A DNA stretch of 64,000 bases from Piliocolobus tephrosceles (GCF_002776525.5 NC_045441.1:129933402-129997401), one strand, 5' to 3'; shown: positions 38,925 to 51,964, counted from the stretch's first letter. Numbers and translations: made by a program. The notes: generated by a model not told the origin, from the letters alone.

Positions 38925-39815
38925 CCACAGCTAGAATCATAATTAATGAAAAAAACCTGAAAGTCTTTCTTCTAAGACCTGGAACAAGACAAGGATGCCC
39001 ACTTTCACCACTGTTATTTGACATACTACTGGAAGTCCTAGCTAGAGCAATTGGATAAGAGAAAAAAATAAAGAGCATCCAAATTGGAAAGAATAAGTCA
39101 AATTATCCTTGTTTGTGGATAATATGATCTTATATTTGAAAAAGTCTAAAGACTCCACCAAAAAAAAAAAATTGTAACTGACAAATTCAGTAAAGTTGCA
39201 GGATACAAAATTAATATACAAAAGTCAGCAGCATTTCTACATGCCAACAGCAAACAATCTGAAACAAAAATCAAGAAAGTAACTCCATTTACAATAGCTA
39301 CAAATAAAAGACCTAGGAATAAACTTAAAAACAAAGAAGTGAAAGATTTCTACAATGAAAACTATAAAACACTGATACAAGAAATAGGAGAGAACACATG
39401 AAAAAATGGAAAGACACTGGAAGAATCAATATTGCTAAAATGTCCATACTACCCAAAGCAATCTACACATTCAATGCAATCCCTATGAAAATACCAAAGA
39501 CATTCCTCACAGAAATAGAAAAATAATCCTAAACTTTATATGGAACTACCAAAGGCCCAGAATAGCCAAAGCCATTCTAAGCAAAGTGAACAAAACTGGA
39601 AGAATCACATTACCTCACTTCAAATTATACTACAAAGTTATAGTAACCAAAACAGCATGGTACCGGAATAAAAACAGACATACAGACCAATGAAACAGAA
39701 TAAAGAACAATGAAATAATTCCATACTTCTACAGTTAACTCATTTTTGACAAAGGTGCCAAGAACATACACTGGGGAAAGGACAGTCTCTTCAAATGATA
39801 CTCCCTGTCCCAGGA
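38925..39815 (+). mobile_element. LINE-1 ORF2 fragment (reverse transcriptase end)
   Basis: In sense direction, the translation of the left part contains GCPLSPLLFDILLEVLARAI, a conserved word of the LINE-1 ORF2 reverse transcriptase. Frameshifts and stops follow. It is a 5'-truncated and 3'-truncated relic that abuts a different, older LINE-1 piece. Confidence 0.88.
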
Positions 39816-40310
39816 ATTCCACTTTCAGGTTTGTGACATCTTGTTATATGTGTACAAAGAGACTAATACAAGAATGTTCTTATTACATCACTGTTTGTCA
39901 TAACAAAAAAAATCCGAATATAACCTAAATGCTCATCAATGGAGAAAAACTGTGGTATATTAAGAAGCTGGAATACTTGATAATAGCACTGAATGAAATA
40001 GATCTGTATGTATCAACATATAAATACATACACCTTGAAATCATAATTTTGAATAAAAAGGATGAGACGCTGACCATTACATACATATAGTATCATATCA
40101 CCTTACAAATTAAAAAAACAAAAACACTGGCTTATGGAACACATATATATAATAAAATATAAAAATATGATTGAAGGTACCTCACACTTATAGTGACTGC
40201 CTTTTTGGGGACAAGATGGGATGACGGGTGTTCAGCAGAGGAATGGGACTGGCAGAGGAACCTAAATTTGTACTTCTATGTATAATATGAAGCAAATATA
40301 ACAAAAAAAT
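39816..40310 (+). repeat. LINE-1 3' fragment (L1M type)
   Basis: CTAAATGCTCATCAATGGAG, GAAATAGATCTGTATGTATC and similar words mark an old LINE-1 3' end in the same direction as the ORF2 fragment. Confidence 0.65.
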
Positions 40311-40394
40311 AGTATTTGTTCATTGTAGGCAACTAAACACAGCTGTTTAATATATTGTCCTTTATACTTTTCCATATAAGTATTTTATTTTATT

Positions 40395-40689
40395 TTTATT
40401 TTTGAGATGAAGTCTTGCTCTGTTGCCCAGCCTGGGGTGCAGTGGCATGATTTCGGCTCACTGCAACCTCTGCTTCCCAGGTTCAAGCAATTCTCTTGCT
40501 TCACTCTCCCGAGTAGCGGGATTACAGGTGTGAACCACAACGTCTGGCTAATTTTTATATTTTTAGTAGAAACAGGGTTTCACCATGTTGGCCAGGCTGG
40601 TCTCAAACTCCTGACCTCAGGTGATCCGCCCGCCTTGGCCTCCCAAAGTGCTAGGATTACAGGCATAAGCCAACACGTCGGCACCGGCC
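40395..40689 (-). repeat. Alu, full length
   Basis: An antisense Alu (TTTGAGATGAAGTCTTGCTC to GCACCGGCC). Flanking AAGTATTTTATTTT and AAGTATTTTAAATTTT indicate the target-site duplication. Confidence 0.9.
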
Positions 40690-40904
40690 AAGTATTTTAA
40701 ATTTTCTAAACAAAAAGTTAAAAAACCTTATGAACAATAATTTCTAAATGTTAAACCAAAGTTACCAATTTTGAAATACTTAAAACAGGCAACTTTCTTT
40801 ACAACACTATATACAACTTATAAGTATGGTTTTCATTTAGTGATATAAAAGGCCACATCCAGGGACTTGCTACTATCACATTTCTTGATATTACAATCCT
40901 TTCA

Positions 40905-41060
40905 TTTAGTCTACCTTATTTTGAAGATAGCTTACCTACGCTACCTTACACTGAAGACAGCTTACCTATCTTACGTAGTCTATCTTATACTGAAGATAGC
41001 TTACCTAGGAATAAAGTTAAAAATGAAGAAGATACTGAAGATAGCTTGCTTATCTTCAAT
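40905..41060. repeat. Minisatellite-like tandem repeat (about 4 units)
   Basis: Imperfect units of about 30-38 bases around the word CTGAAGATAGCTTACCTA occur at roughly 40920, 40952, 40989 and 41034. The units differ by a few bases and in spacing. Confidence 0.75.
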
Positions 41061-41339
41061 ATTTCCCTTTTGTGTCCCTACAGCATTCAGTTTTATTCTT
41101 GTTATCTCTACTTCTTTCTCCTGTTATGTCATAGATCCTTGGAGAACTTGTACATCTTCCCATCTCTAGAGGAAATAATCTTGGCTACTTTCTCTTTTCT
41201 GCCCGATTTCTATTATTAGAGCATTGTTCAAAAATCTTTGTAATTTTTCTTGTCTCAGGTCATTGGTATTTAACTATGAATTGTATGTAAAACTATTTAT
41301 AAAAGCAAATCCTTTCTCCACAAAGATATATAAAAGCCA

Positions 41340-42090
41340 ACAATCACACACAAAAACGCTTCACATTACTAGGATAGAAGGGAAATGCAAATAAAACCCA
41401 AAATGAGACACCATTTCATACCCATTAGGATGGCTACAATAAAAAAGACAAATAATAAACAAGTTTGGCAGCGATGTGAAAAAAACAGGACCCTCATGCT
41501 CAAGGGAAAGTACAATGGTGTAGCCATTTTGAAAAACATTCTGCCAGTCTCTTAAAAGGTTACTAGAGGCATAAATGAAATCATATGTCCACACAAAACC
41601 TTGAACATGAATGTTCACAGCAGCAATGTTCATAATAGCTAAAAAGTAGAAACAACACAAATGTCCATCAGCTGATAAATGTGTAAACAAAATGTGGCAT
41701 ATACATCCAATGAAATATTATTGAGCCATAAGAAGGCATGAAGGACTGACACAGGGTACAATGTGGATAGAGTCTGGAAACTTTATGCAAAGTAAAAGAA
41801 GTCAGTCACAAACACATATTGTATGATTTCATTTATATGAAATGCCAGAGAATCGGCAAATCTATAGAGACGGAGAGCAAATGGGTGGTTACATAGGGAT
41901 GAGAGGAATGGGAAGTGACTGCTAACGGGTTTAGTGTTCCTTTTCAGGGTGAAAAAATAGTTTTAAATAGATTATCACGGCCGCAGAACTTTGTGAATAT
42001 ACAAAAATCATTTTATACTTTAAATGGGTAAATTGTATGGCTTTTGAATTATATCTCGATAAACCATTAAACAAAATTTTTTTAAAGAAA
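41340..42090 (+). repeat. LINE-1 3' end (L1M type)
   Basis: GAGACACCATTTCATACCCA, TAGGATGGCTACAATAAAAA, CATGAATGTTCACAGCAGCA and CACAAATGTCCATCAGCTGA read through the end of ORF2 into the 3' UTR and end near TAAACCATTAAAC. Confidence 0.85.
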
Positions 42091-42735
42091 TTTTCTTTTG
42101 ACTTATAAACCTAAACAGGCTTAGAACACAAGTCATCTTTAATGGTAATCAGGTGAGTCTAACATTTCTTGGTTAATTTTTTGTCATATAACACAAACAA
42201 TGGTCACACAGACAAACAATATACACAGGACTCAAGTCAAATATACTTTAAGTGTTATTAGATTGGTAATACTTTAAAAAATCTGTTAACATTCTATGTT
42301 GGCCAGGATCTTGTGGGAAAAGGAAGTCTCATACACTTGCTGAGAATCAAAATCTTTTCTTATATTAAGTTATCGCAAAGTTTTCAGTGTTTATATTCTA
42401 TGACCCAATAATTATTTCAAGGTATTTATCTTCCCCAGTAAAAATATTCCCACAGTGTTTCAGGATATATGTATTTAAATATATACTGCAACATTACCCA
42501 ATTATCTATCAAGAAAGAAATAGCTAAATGAGATATAACCACCCTAAACAATAATACATGAATAAATATATAATTATCCTGAACAATCATAAAAAACAGA
42601 CATCCTGGCATTATGCGAAATAAGGGTATCAAGTATAAAGTAAAAGGTCAGTCCCTTTTTCTTGTCCCAGGGAATATCCCCATCCCTCTGATAACCACAA
42701 TTAACAGACTTTTACAATTTATTCAAATATATCTC

Positions 42736-43030
42736 AGGGCCAGGTGCAGTGGTTCATGCCTATAATCCCAGCACTTTGGGAGGCCACAGAGGGAGGATTG
42801 CTTGAGCCCAAGAGTTTGAGACCAGCCTGGGTAATGTAGCAAGGCCCTATCTCTACAAAAAAATTAAAAAATTAGGCACAGCACATGCCTATGGTCTCAG
42901 CTACTTGAGGGCTGAGATGGGAGGATCACCTGAGCCTGGGAAGTCAAGACTGCAGTTAGCTGTGATTACACCACTGCACTCCATTGTGGTCAACAGGGCA
43001 AGACTCATTCTCGAAAAATAAAATTAAAAA
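42736..43030 (+). repeat. AluJ, full length
   Basis: A diverged sense Alu (GGGCCAGGTGCAGTGGTTCA to an A-rich tail), of J type by TGCTTGAGCCCAAGAGTTTG. Confidence 0.88.
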
Positions 43031-43104
43031 TAAAAATCTCAAAGGACATATATGTTTATTATTTTTAGTTATTGCATATATTCCAGGATCTAGAAAATCT
43101 TTTT

Positions 43105-43377
43105 TCCTTTTAAGACAGGGACTCACTCAGTTGCTCAGGCTGGAGTGCAGCAGCCTTACTGTACCTTACTGAAGCCTCAAAATCCTGGATTCTCCCGCCT
43201 CAGCCTCCCAAGTACCTGGGACTACAAACTCATGCTAGCACACCTGGCTAATTTTCTGTAGAGACAGGGTCTGGTTACATTGCCCAGGCTGGTCTTGAAC
43301 TCCTGGGCTCAAGCCATCCTGCCTAGGCCTCCCAAAAAGTGTTGGGATTACAGGTGCAAGCCACTACACCCAGCCTC
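43105..43377 (-). repeat. AluJ
   Basis: A diverged antisense Alu with an internal deletion near 43160-43190, ending ACACCCAGCC. Confidence 0.85.
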
Positions 43378-43380
43378 TGA

Positions 43381-43660
43381 ATTTTTTTTTTTTTTAGACA
43401 GAGTCTTCCTCTGTCACCCAGGCTGGAGTGCAGTGGCGGGATCTCAGCTCATTGCAACCTCTGTCTCCCAGGTTCAAGTAATTCTCCTGCCTCAGCCTCC
43501 TGAATAACTGGGATTACAGGTGCATGCCACCATGCCTGGCTAATTTTTTTTTTTTTTTTTTGTATTTTTAGTAGAGATGAGGTTTCGCCATGTTGGTCAG
43601 GCTGGTCTCGAACTCCTGACCTCAAGTGATCCTCCTGCCTCGACCTCCCAAAGTGCTGGC
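43381..43660 (-). repeat. Alu, 5'-truncated
   Basis: An antisense Alu whose right end stops at CCAAAGTGCTGG, where a LINE-1 begins. The promoter end is missing. Confidence 0.88.
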
Positions 43661-44295
43661 AAAAAACAACAGATGCTGGCAAAACTGCAGAGAAAAGGGA
43701 AAATTTATACACTGTTGGTGGGAATGCAAATTAGGTACTGCGGAAAGCAGTTTGGAAATTTCTCAAAGAACTTAAAATAGAACTACCATTCGATCTAGCA
43801 ATCTCATTGCTGGGTATATATCCAAAACAAACTGAATCACTCTACCAAAAAAACACATCTTTAACACAGCACTATTCACAATACCAAAGGTATGGAATCA
43901 ATCTGGTTGCCCATCAATGGTGGTTTGCATAAAGAAAATGTATATACACACCATGAAATACTATGCAGCCATAAAAATGAATGAAATCATGTCTTTTGCA
44001 GCAACCTGGATGCAGCTGGAAGCCATTATCCTAAGCAAATTAACACAGGAAGAGAAAACCAAATACCAAATGTTCTCATGTCTAAGTAGGAGCTAAAGTT
44101 TGGGTACTTATGGACATAAAGATGGCAATAACAAAAACTGGAGGCTACTAGAGGGGGGAGGACAAAGGTTGAAAAACTACTGGGTACTATGCTCAGTACT
44201 TGGATGATGGGATCAAACCTCAGCATCTTGCAATATACCCAGATAACAAAGCTGCACATGTACCTCCTGAATCTAAAATAAAAGTTGAAAAAAAA
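43661..44295 (+). repeat. LINE-1 3' end (L1P or young L1M type)
   Basis: CACTGTTGGTGGGAATGCAA, CATTGCTGGGTATATATCC, AATGAAATCATGTCTTTTGC and a tail with GCTGCACATGTACC show the last 630 bases of a LINE-1 with an A-rich end. Confidence 0.9.
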
Positions 44296-44399
44296 ATTTA
44301 ATAATTATTTCTCCCAAAGTCTATTTCATATGATATTTCCACAGTACTATCAGCCTTCTTAAAGGCTATTAAAAAAAAAAAAAAACATTTATCTAGGTA

Positions 44400-44945
44400 C
44401 AACCAACATATAATAAACTGCAATGATTTAGAGTACACAATTTGATATATTTTGAGATTATGTATATGCCCATGCAACCATCATCACATTCAAGATAATG
44501 AACATACCCATCACTTTCTGAAAGGTTCCTTGTGCTCCTATGTAAACCTTCCATCCTGCCATAACACTGTGCCCAGGCAAATAAGAATCTGTTGTCACTA
44601 TAGAAGAGTTTGCATTTTCTAGAATTTTATGTAAATTGAATTTTTAAACATGTAATCAATTTTTGTCTGACTTCTTTCACTCAGCATAATTATTTTGAGA
44701 TTCATCTATGTTGTGTGCATTAGCAATTCATTGCTTTCTACTGAGTAGTATTCCCTTTTATAGACATAGCACAATTTAACCATTCACCTGTTTATGGACA
44801 TTTGGGTTATTTCCAGTTTGGGGCTATGACAAAGCAACTAAGAACATTTGTATGCAAATCTTTGAATGAACATATGCTCACTTTTCTCTTGGGTAAATAC
44901 AGAGGAGTAGAAGGGCTGGGTGATATGTTAACTGTACGTTTGACT
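44400..44945 (-). repeat. LINE-1 (L1M), first part of an interrupted copy
   Basis: Antisense old LINE-1 3' region: GACTTCTTTCACTCAGCATA, TGAGTAGTATTCCCTTTTAT, GGACATTTGGGTTATTTCCA. Its continuation seems to lie at 46805-47105, after inserted Alu and LINE-1 sequence. Confidence 0.75.
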
Positions 44946-45237
44946 TTCTGTGGAGGTGGACAGGGTCTTGCTCTTTCACCGAGGCTGGAGTGCAATGGTG
45001 CACATAGCACAATGTAGCTTTTAACTCCTGGGCACAAGTGATCCTCCTGCCTCAGCTTCCCAGGTAGCTAGGACTACAGATGTACACCACCACACTTGGC
45101 TAATTAAAAAAATTTTTTGTAGACATGGGGTCTCACTATGTTGCCCTGGCTGGTATGGAACTCCTGGTCTCAAGTGATTCTCTCGCCTTGACCTCCCAAA
45201 GCACTGGGATTACAGGTGTGAGCCACCATGTCCAGCC
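44946..45237 (-). repeat. AluJ
   Basis: A diverged antisense Alu (GACAGGGTCTTGCTCTTTCA to CATGTCCAGCC) between two LINE-1 parts. Confidence 0.87.
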
Positions 45238-45239
45238 TA

Positions 45240-46770
45240 ATGTTTTAAATAACTACCATATTATTATTTCACAAAACTGTGGTAAAATATACCTAACATA
45301 AAGTTCAACATTTCAACCATTTTTAAGTGTACAATTTAGTGTTAAGCACATTCACAATGTTGTGCAACCAATCTCCAGAACTCTTTTCATCCTGCAAAAC
45401 TAAAACTCTATAACCGTTAAACAACTCGCCAGCACCCCTTCCCCCAGCTCCTGGCAAGCACCATTCTACTCTGTGTCTCTATGAGTCTGAACACTCTAGA
45501 TACTTCAATAAGTGGAATCATACAGTATTTGTCATTTTATGACTGGCTCATTTCACTTAACATAATGTTCTTGAGATTTACTCATGTTGTAGTATGTGTT
45601 AGAATGTCCTGTTTTAAGGCTGAATATTCCAATGTATATACATACCATATTTTGTTCATCCATTCCTCCATCAACAGAAATCTGGGTTGCTTCTGCCTTT
45701 GGCTACTATAGTGAATAATGCTGCTATGAACATGAGTGTATGAATATCTCTTTGAGATCCTGCTTTCAATTATTTTGGGTACATACACAGAAGGAGAATT
45801 GCTGGATTATATGGTAATTCTATTTTCAGTTTTTTGAGGAACCTCTGTATGTTTTCCATAGCAGTTCCTCCATTTTACATTTCCACCAACAGTGCATCAG
45901 GGGTCCAATTTCTCCACACCCCTGCCAACTCTTGCTATCTTCTCTTTTGTCTGAGAGCCGACATCCTAATGGGTGTCAGGTGGTATCTCATTGTGGTTTT
46001 GATTTGCGTGTTCCTAATAATTAGCAATGTTGGGCACCTTTTCATATGCTGGTGGCCATCCAGATATCTTCATTAAAGAAATGTCTGTTCAAGTCCTCTG
46101 CCCATTTTTAAACAGGGTTGTATGCTCCTATAGGAGTTCTTTATATTTTGGATATTAACTCCTTATCGGATATATGATTTGCAAATATTTCTCCCATTCC
46201 AGGTTGGCTTTTCACTCTGTTGATTATATCATTTGATGATCATAAGTTTTAAATTCTGATACTAGTACAATTTTTCCATTTTTTCTTATGTTCCCTGGGC
46301 TTTTGGCATCGTGGCCAATAATCACTGACAAATCCAAAGCTATGATGCTTTTCTCCTGTGTTTTCTTGTAAAAGTTTTATGACTTTAACTGTTATGTTCA
46401 AGTCTTTGATTCATTTTGGGTTATTCTTTTTGTACATGGTATAAGGGAAGGGTCCCACTTCCTTCTTTTGCATGTGGATATTCAGTTTCCAACACCATTT
46501 GCTGAAGAGATTCTCCTTACTTCATGAAGTGGTCTTGGGAACCTTGTCAAAGATCATTTGACCATAAATGTGAAGATTTAGCTCAGGACTCTCATCTGTC
46601 TGTATGCCAGTACCACTTAGTTTTGATTATTGTAACTTTGTATAAGTTTTGAGATCAGGAAGCATGATGCCCCCAACTTTGTACTTTCATTTTGAGACTG
46701 TTTTGGCTGTATGGGATTCCTTGAGATACTGTATTAATTTTAGGAAGGATTTTCTATTTCTGGGAAAAAA
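45240..46770 (-). repeat. LINE-1 (L1M), second copy
   Basis: A 1.5-kb antisense old LINE-1: AATAATGCTGCTATGAACAT, GAGAATTGCTGGATTATATG, TTTCCACCAACAGTGCATCA and TCAGGTGGTATCTCATTGTG follow in order into ORF2. No open frame is left. Followed by an A/C-rich run (46768-46801). Confidence 0.85.
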
Positions 46771-46804
46771 ACAAAACAAAAACAAACAAACAAAAAAACA
46801 CTGT

Positions 46805-47105
46805 TCGGATTCTGAAAAGGTTTCATTAAATAAAACTGCCAAATTTTATTCCAAAGTGGTTGTACCAATTAAACATTCCTATCAGCAGTGTATGGAAATT
46901 CTAGTTCTTTAACATCCCCACTAACACTTGGTGTGGCCACTCTAATTTCGGCCATTCTAGGAGGCACGTAAGGGTATCATGTGCCTATTTAATCTGCATT
47001 TTCCTAATGACTAATGTTGATTATCTTCTCATGTGTTTATTACCATCCATATATCTCTTTGATGAAATTGTTCAAATCCTTTGTCCAGTTTTAATTGGAT
47101 TGTTT
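46805..47105 (-). repeat. LINE-1 (L1M), continuation of the interrupted copy
   Basis: AAGTGGTTGTACCAATTAAA, then CATTCCTATCAGCAGTGTAT and TTCAAATCCTTTGTCCAGTT, is the LINE-1 region that should directly follow position 44945. Confidence 0.75.
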
Positions 47106-47397
47106 TTTCTTTTTTTTTGAGACGGAGTCTCGTTCTGTTGCCCAGGTGGGAGTGCAGTGGTACAATCTCGGCTCACTGCAACCTCTGCCTCCCGAGTTCA
47201 AGCAATTTTCTGCCTCAGCCTCCCGAGCAGCTGGGGTTACAGGCACCTGCCACCATGCCCAGCTAATTTTTTTATTTTTAGTAGAGACGGGGTTTCACCA
47301 TCTTGGCCAGGCTGGTCTTGAACTCCTGACCTCGTGATCCACCTGCCTCAGCCTCCCAAAGTGCTGGGATTACAGAAGTGAGTCTCCACACCTGGCC
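47106..47397 (-). repeat. Alu, full length
   Basis: An antisense Alu (GAGACGGAGTCTCGTTCTGT to CACACCTGGCC) inserted in the LINE-1. LINE-1 wording resumes after it. Confidence 0.92.
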
Positions 47398-48420
47398 ATT
47401 TGTTTTCTTATTATTGAGTTTTCAGAGTTCTTTATATATTTTACATGTCCTTGATCAGATATATGGCTTGCAAAGATTATCAACCTATGGTTTTTCTTTT
47501 TATTCTCTTAACACTGTCTTTTGAAGAGCAGAAGTTTTACATTTTGATTAATCCAATAAATATGCTCATTATAGATTGTGCTTCTGGTGTCATATTTAAG
47601 AAATCTTTGCCAAACCCCAGGTCACAAAAGTTTTCTGCCGTGTTTTCTTCTGCAAATTTTAGTTTTAATTTTTACTTTTCATTCCTTCTGAGTTCAATTT
47701 CCTTTATACAGTAAACCTTCTTGGACAATTCCTTCAAGCAGAGCCTATGAAAAGTAAACTCTTTCTCTGGAAAGGACTTTATGGTGCATTTGCCCAAGTT
47801 AACCTAATTAAATTTATAGCTTAGCTTAGCTGAGAGATTTACAGGTACCTCTCAGTACATTGGGTATATTATTCTAGTGTCTTCTGATTTCTACAGCTGC
47901 CACAAAAAAAATTTCCCAGACTAATTATAATTATTTTCCACATAATTTTTTCCCTGAGTGCTTTTAAAAAAATATTCTTTGGTTTTATTATGTTCACACC
48001 AGATTCAAATTGTTTGTCCAACTCAGAGAGTGTGCTTCCTAAATTATTAGATTTATGTCACTTGTAAATGTTAGCCCTAATTTATTTGAATTTTTCTCTA
48101 CTCATTTATTTCTATTCTTACCTTTTGGAACTCCTTTGAGACATATAATGCTCATTCCATTTTTCATATCGCTTAACCTCTCTTTTATATTTTCTATAGC
48201 TCTCTTTGCTTTCCAGAGTTCACTAATTCATTCTTTGGTTGGGTTTAATCTAGCTTTACCTTGTTCACTGAGTTTTTTAAATAAATATTTGAATTTCTAT
48301 ATAACATTTAAACATTTCCTCTATAATTTGCTGTAACAAACTTGATACACTGAAATTTAACTTAAAGTGTTATCTTGCTACATCCTCAAATGAGTATCAG
48401 TATGTTCACTCTTTTTTCCT
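47398..48420 (-). repeat. LINE-1 (L1M), right part
   Basis: GAGTTTTCAGAGTTCTTTAT, then ACATGTCCTTGATCAGATAT and AAATCTTTGCCAAACCCCAG, continues the LINE-1 before the Alu. Beyond 47760 the assignment is weaker. Confidence 0.65.
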
Positions 48421-49317
48421 AGAGACAACTGTTTCTTTTGAACTTTCCACATTTCTTTTTTTCTATGTCATTTCAAGTTTTCCAACTCTTATTATAAAAA
48501 AACTTCAGAAGGAAAATCTGAACAAATGGTACAATTAACATCCAAATTCTTTCTTAGATTCTAAGATTATCTTTTCATATTTGCTTTTTCTCTTTCTCTG
48601 CATGTTGATTTCCATCACACCATTTGAAGTTTCAAAGTAACTGACAGAGATAGAAATGAAATAGTGGTTACTTTTAGCGAATTGGAAGGGGCACAGGAGA
48701 AAGTCGCAATCCAAGCAAGAATACTTCATAGATGACGAGGTTTAAATCAAGACTACCTAAAAGCTCTACTTAGTTCTTTCTTAGGAGTCTAACCTTGCTG
48801 TTTTTAAGTCTGCTGACTCACTGATGGTAGACTGTTTCCTTGCATGTCTTGTAACTTGAGATCTTGAGATCGTCAGTAAAGCATTATCTTTGTGAATTCT
48901 ATGAGACCTAGATGGGCCAAAGGAGGGTTTGCACTGCTTCTGTGCAGTGCCTGAGTGCTATTACCACTCAAGATCAGTTGTTATGCCCACTTCATGGCTT
49001 GAGGGTTCCTAGACAATGTAGGTAGTATAAATTTGAATCCCACACAATGATTAGAATAGGTCCATAGTTAAGAAGTCACAGGATAAACTTTAGAGTACTG
49101 TCAAAGACAGTCAAGTTTATTGTTACCTTTATGTATTCTGGTGAATAGATTTCATCCTTTCACTGAAGGTAATGTCCTTCACAGGGTCAGTTTTATGTGA
49201 GAATCTGGGTTCCAATTACCTTTGTGACACAGGCTGAAGGCCCAGTGTTGTATCCCCACATACTGATATTCACATCCTTTGTTACAGAGTGACAAACTGG
49301 CCCTGAGGTCACTACAG
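48421..49317. other. Unassigned intronic stretch
   Basis: I see no gene and no repeat that I can name here. Single words suggest old LTR or LINE-1 sequence, but not enough to call. Confidence 0.6.
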
Positions 49318-49950
49318 CAGAGGTCAGCAAACTTCTTCCATAAAGAACCAGAGGTTTTGTAGATTACAGCGTGATGTACAACTGCTCAACACCGCTGCTA
49401 AAGCATGAAACCAGTCACAGACAACATGTAAACAGATTAGCATTGTTGTGTTCCAATAACATTTTATCTACGAACACTGAAATTTTAATTTAAATTTTTT
49501 TTTTTTTTTGAGACGGAGTTTCGCTTTTGTTGCCCAGGCTGGAGTGCAATGGCGCAATCTCGGCCCACTGCAACCTCCACCTCCCAGGTTCAAGCGATTC
49601 GCCTGCCTCAGCCTCCCAAGTAGCTGGGTTACAGGCATGAGGTACCACACCCGGCTAATTTTGTATTTTCAGTAGAGACGGGGGTTTCGCCATGTTGGCC
49701 AGGCTGATCTAGAACTCCTGACCTGAGGTGATCCACTCCCCTCAGCCTCCTGTGCTGGGATTATAGGCATGAGCCACTGTACCTGGCCAAAATTAGAATT
49801 TCATGTAATTTTCATAGATTATGAAATACTATTATTCCTTTAATTTTTTTCAAGCATTTAAAACTGTAAAATCCATTCTTAGTTTGCAAGCTATATAAAA
49901 ATAGACTGCGGGTTACATTTGTTGAAGGCTATAGTTCAGCAATACCTTAA
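49318..49950 (+). mobile_element. Charlie/MER5-type hAT element split by an Alu
   Basis: It starts CAGAGGTCAGCAAACTTCTT and continues CACAGACAACATGTAAACAG and GTGTTCCAATAACATTTTAT, which is MER5A wording. After the Alu the end reads GGCTATAGTTCAGCAATACC, the decayed inverted terminus. A non-autonomous DNA transposon with no coding capacity. Confidence 0.82.
49487..49790 (-). repeat. Alu inside the Charlie element
   Basis: An antisense Alu (GAGACGGAGTTTCGCTTTTG to GTACCTGGCC). AAATTTTAATTT-like flanks lie on the left. Confidence 0.92.
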
Positions 49951-50149
49951 CAGAGCAGCCCTTATGCTTCTTTGGTTTTTTCAACTCCCTTTTGTTTTCA
50001 CCCTCTAAAGGTTTTTCTTTCTATTGAGCTCAGCTATACACTTAAATAAACATATTTTATTCAGCATTTCTAGTTGCGAGAGATATTTCTAGACCTACTA
50101 GAATACTGCAATGTGGTACACATAAAGAATAAGTAATATCACAGTTTCC

Positions 50150-51720
50150 TACATCTTTCCTTTTCTCAATTATAATACCTCTCAGAAAAACCTTCAAGTA
50201 CAAGTCTTTTTACAGGCTGCTTAGTACTACATGGTGTGTCTGCACCATGATTTACACAATCATTTCTCTACTGATGACATTCTATATTTTTTTCTCATTA
50301 CAATGATTTAACAAATATCCTTGTATAAACGTCCCTATATATTGGTGCTTTTATGTGCTAAATTCCCAATAGTTGGAGTACTGGCTTGGAAGATACAGTT
50401 CTTGTAAATTTTGACAGATACTATCAAAGTGCCTTCCAATAAACTGTGCTACTTCACATTTCTATCCTTAACTAAGGGAGTTTTCTCACTAAATCCCTGC
50501 CAATAATAATTTCTATTTTGCCAGACAGATTAAATGATGATCTCATAGTTTTAATTTGCATACTCACAACTGACTGACTGCATCTGAACAGTGTTCATGT
50601 GCTTTACTGTTCATTTGGATTTAGTCTTATATGAACTGCCTATTGATATTTTTTCCCTATTTTTCTACTGGGTTTTGTCTTTTTCTTGTCAATTTTGAAG
50701 TGTTCTTTGAATATACAGAAGACTATTTACTTGCTGTTATCTGGGCACCAATGCTGTTTCCAAATTTATACAGACTATTGACTTTGTCAAGGTTTTGTTT
50801 TTTTTTTTTGTGGGGGGGCATACATAATTTAGAAATTGTATTTAATCAATCTGTCTCTTACAGCTTTTGAGCTAATTAAGTTTTGATTAAGATAGTGACC
50901 TCAACTCCTAGATTTTACACGCAGCCTAGTCTACTAGATTTTTCTTGAAAGATTTATATATATATATATTTTTTTTGTATTTAATCTCTTGATTCTGACA
51001 GAATTTACTTTTGTAAGCAGTCTAAGATGTTGGGCCCAATTTTGTCTTCTTTTAGATATGCCAGCACCAAAAATTAAATAATGCACCATCTTCTTACTGA
51101 CTGAACCATTTTTTCATATAACATTTTCTGAAAATCTGGGATCTATTTCTAGATACCTATTATATTCTACTGAAATAATTTTCAGTCCCCAGATACCCAA
51201 AGTGTCTTACTTTTAATATTAGCTTGGCTATCAACTTTCATTAGATCTTTAATGGCCCCGATCCACTGCCTTCTAGCCCTCAGTTTGCCAATGAGAAAAC
51301 TATCCAATTTTCGTTCTCCTGTAGATTGCCAGTTTATCTTTCTGAAAGGGCTTAAGATGTTCTCTTTCAACTTTTGAATTATACAGCAAGCATCCAGGTC
51401 AATCTCTGTTTTTGTTTTCCTGTTGACAGTCAGTTGCCCCTATCTATATGAAGGCTGGTTTTTGTTCAACACAGGAAAATTGTCTTGTATTATGTCTGTG
51501 AATACATCTTCCCTCTATTTTTGTTTGCTTCTTCGTTTATTAAACAGAAGTTGGAACGTTTGCTCTCTTCACTCTCTTATCTTTTCTCTCATATTTGTCC
51601 CCTTATTGCGTATCTTAAAAGGTATGTCTTTAGCTTTACTTTCCAAAATACTTATTAACTCTAGCTATCCTAATATTTGGCCTTTCTGTTTAACAAAAGT
51701 CAACAATCATACTTCCAATT
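50150..51720 (-). repeat. Old LINE-1 (L1M) sequence
   Basis: Antisense wording such as CTATCAAAGTGCCTTCCAAT, AATTTGCATACTCACAACTG and TTTTCTACTGGGTTTTGTCT follows an L1M 3' region. Between 51420 and 51720 the match is weak. Confidence 0.55.
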
Positions 51721-51964
51721 TTCAAACTCTGTGGTCCTCTGACTCAATTTCTGTATCAAACTGATTTGGCTGCGAGAATGAAGTACATCCTGAGCTATAT
51801 ATTTTTACATCTTCTAGTTGCTTTATTTCTTGAGTTTTCTCTGTTGCTGTTGGTGTTCTAGTCATATTCATAAAATAAAACGTAGATTGATTTGGTGGGG
51901 ACTTTCTCCTGCACAGTTGTAGAGGTCCAACAAATGGCAAGTCGTTTGTTACGCTGACAAACTC

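Noticed and set aside
38925..39815. Reverse transcriptase-like coding region
   Set aside because: It is a truncated LINE-1 ORF2 relic with stops and frameshifts, not an active element.
40905..41060. CRISPR-like array
   Set aside because: The units are imperfect, spacing is irregular, and the setting is a primate intron.
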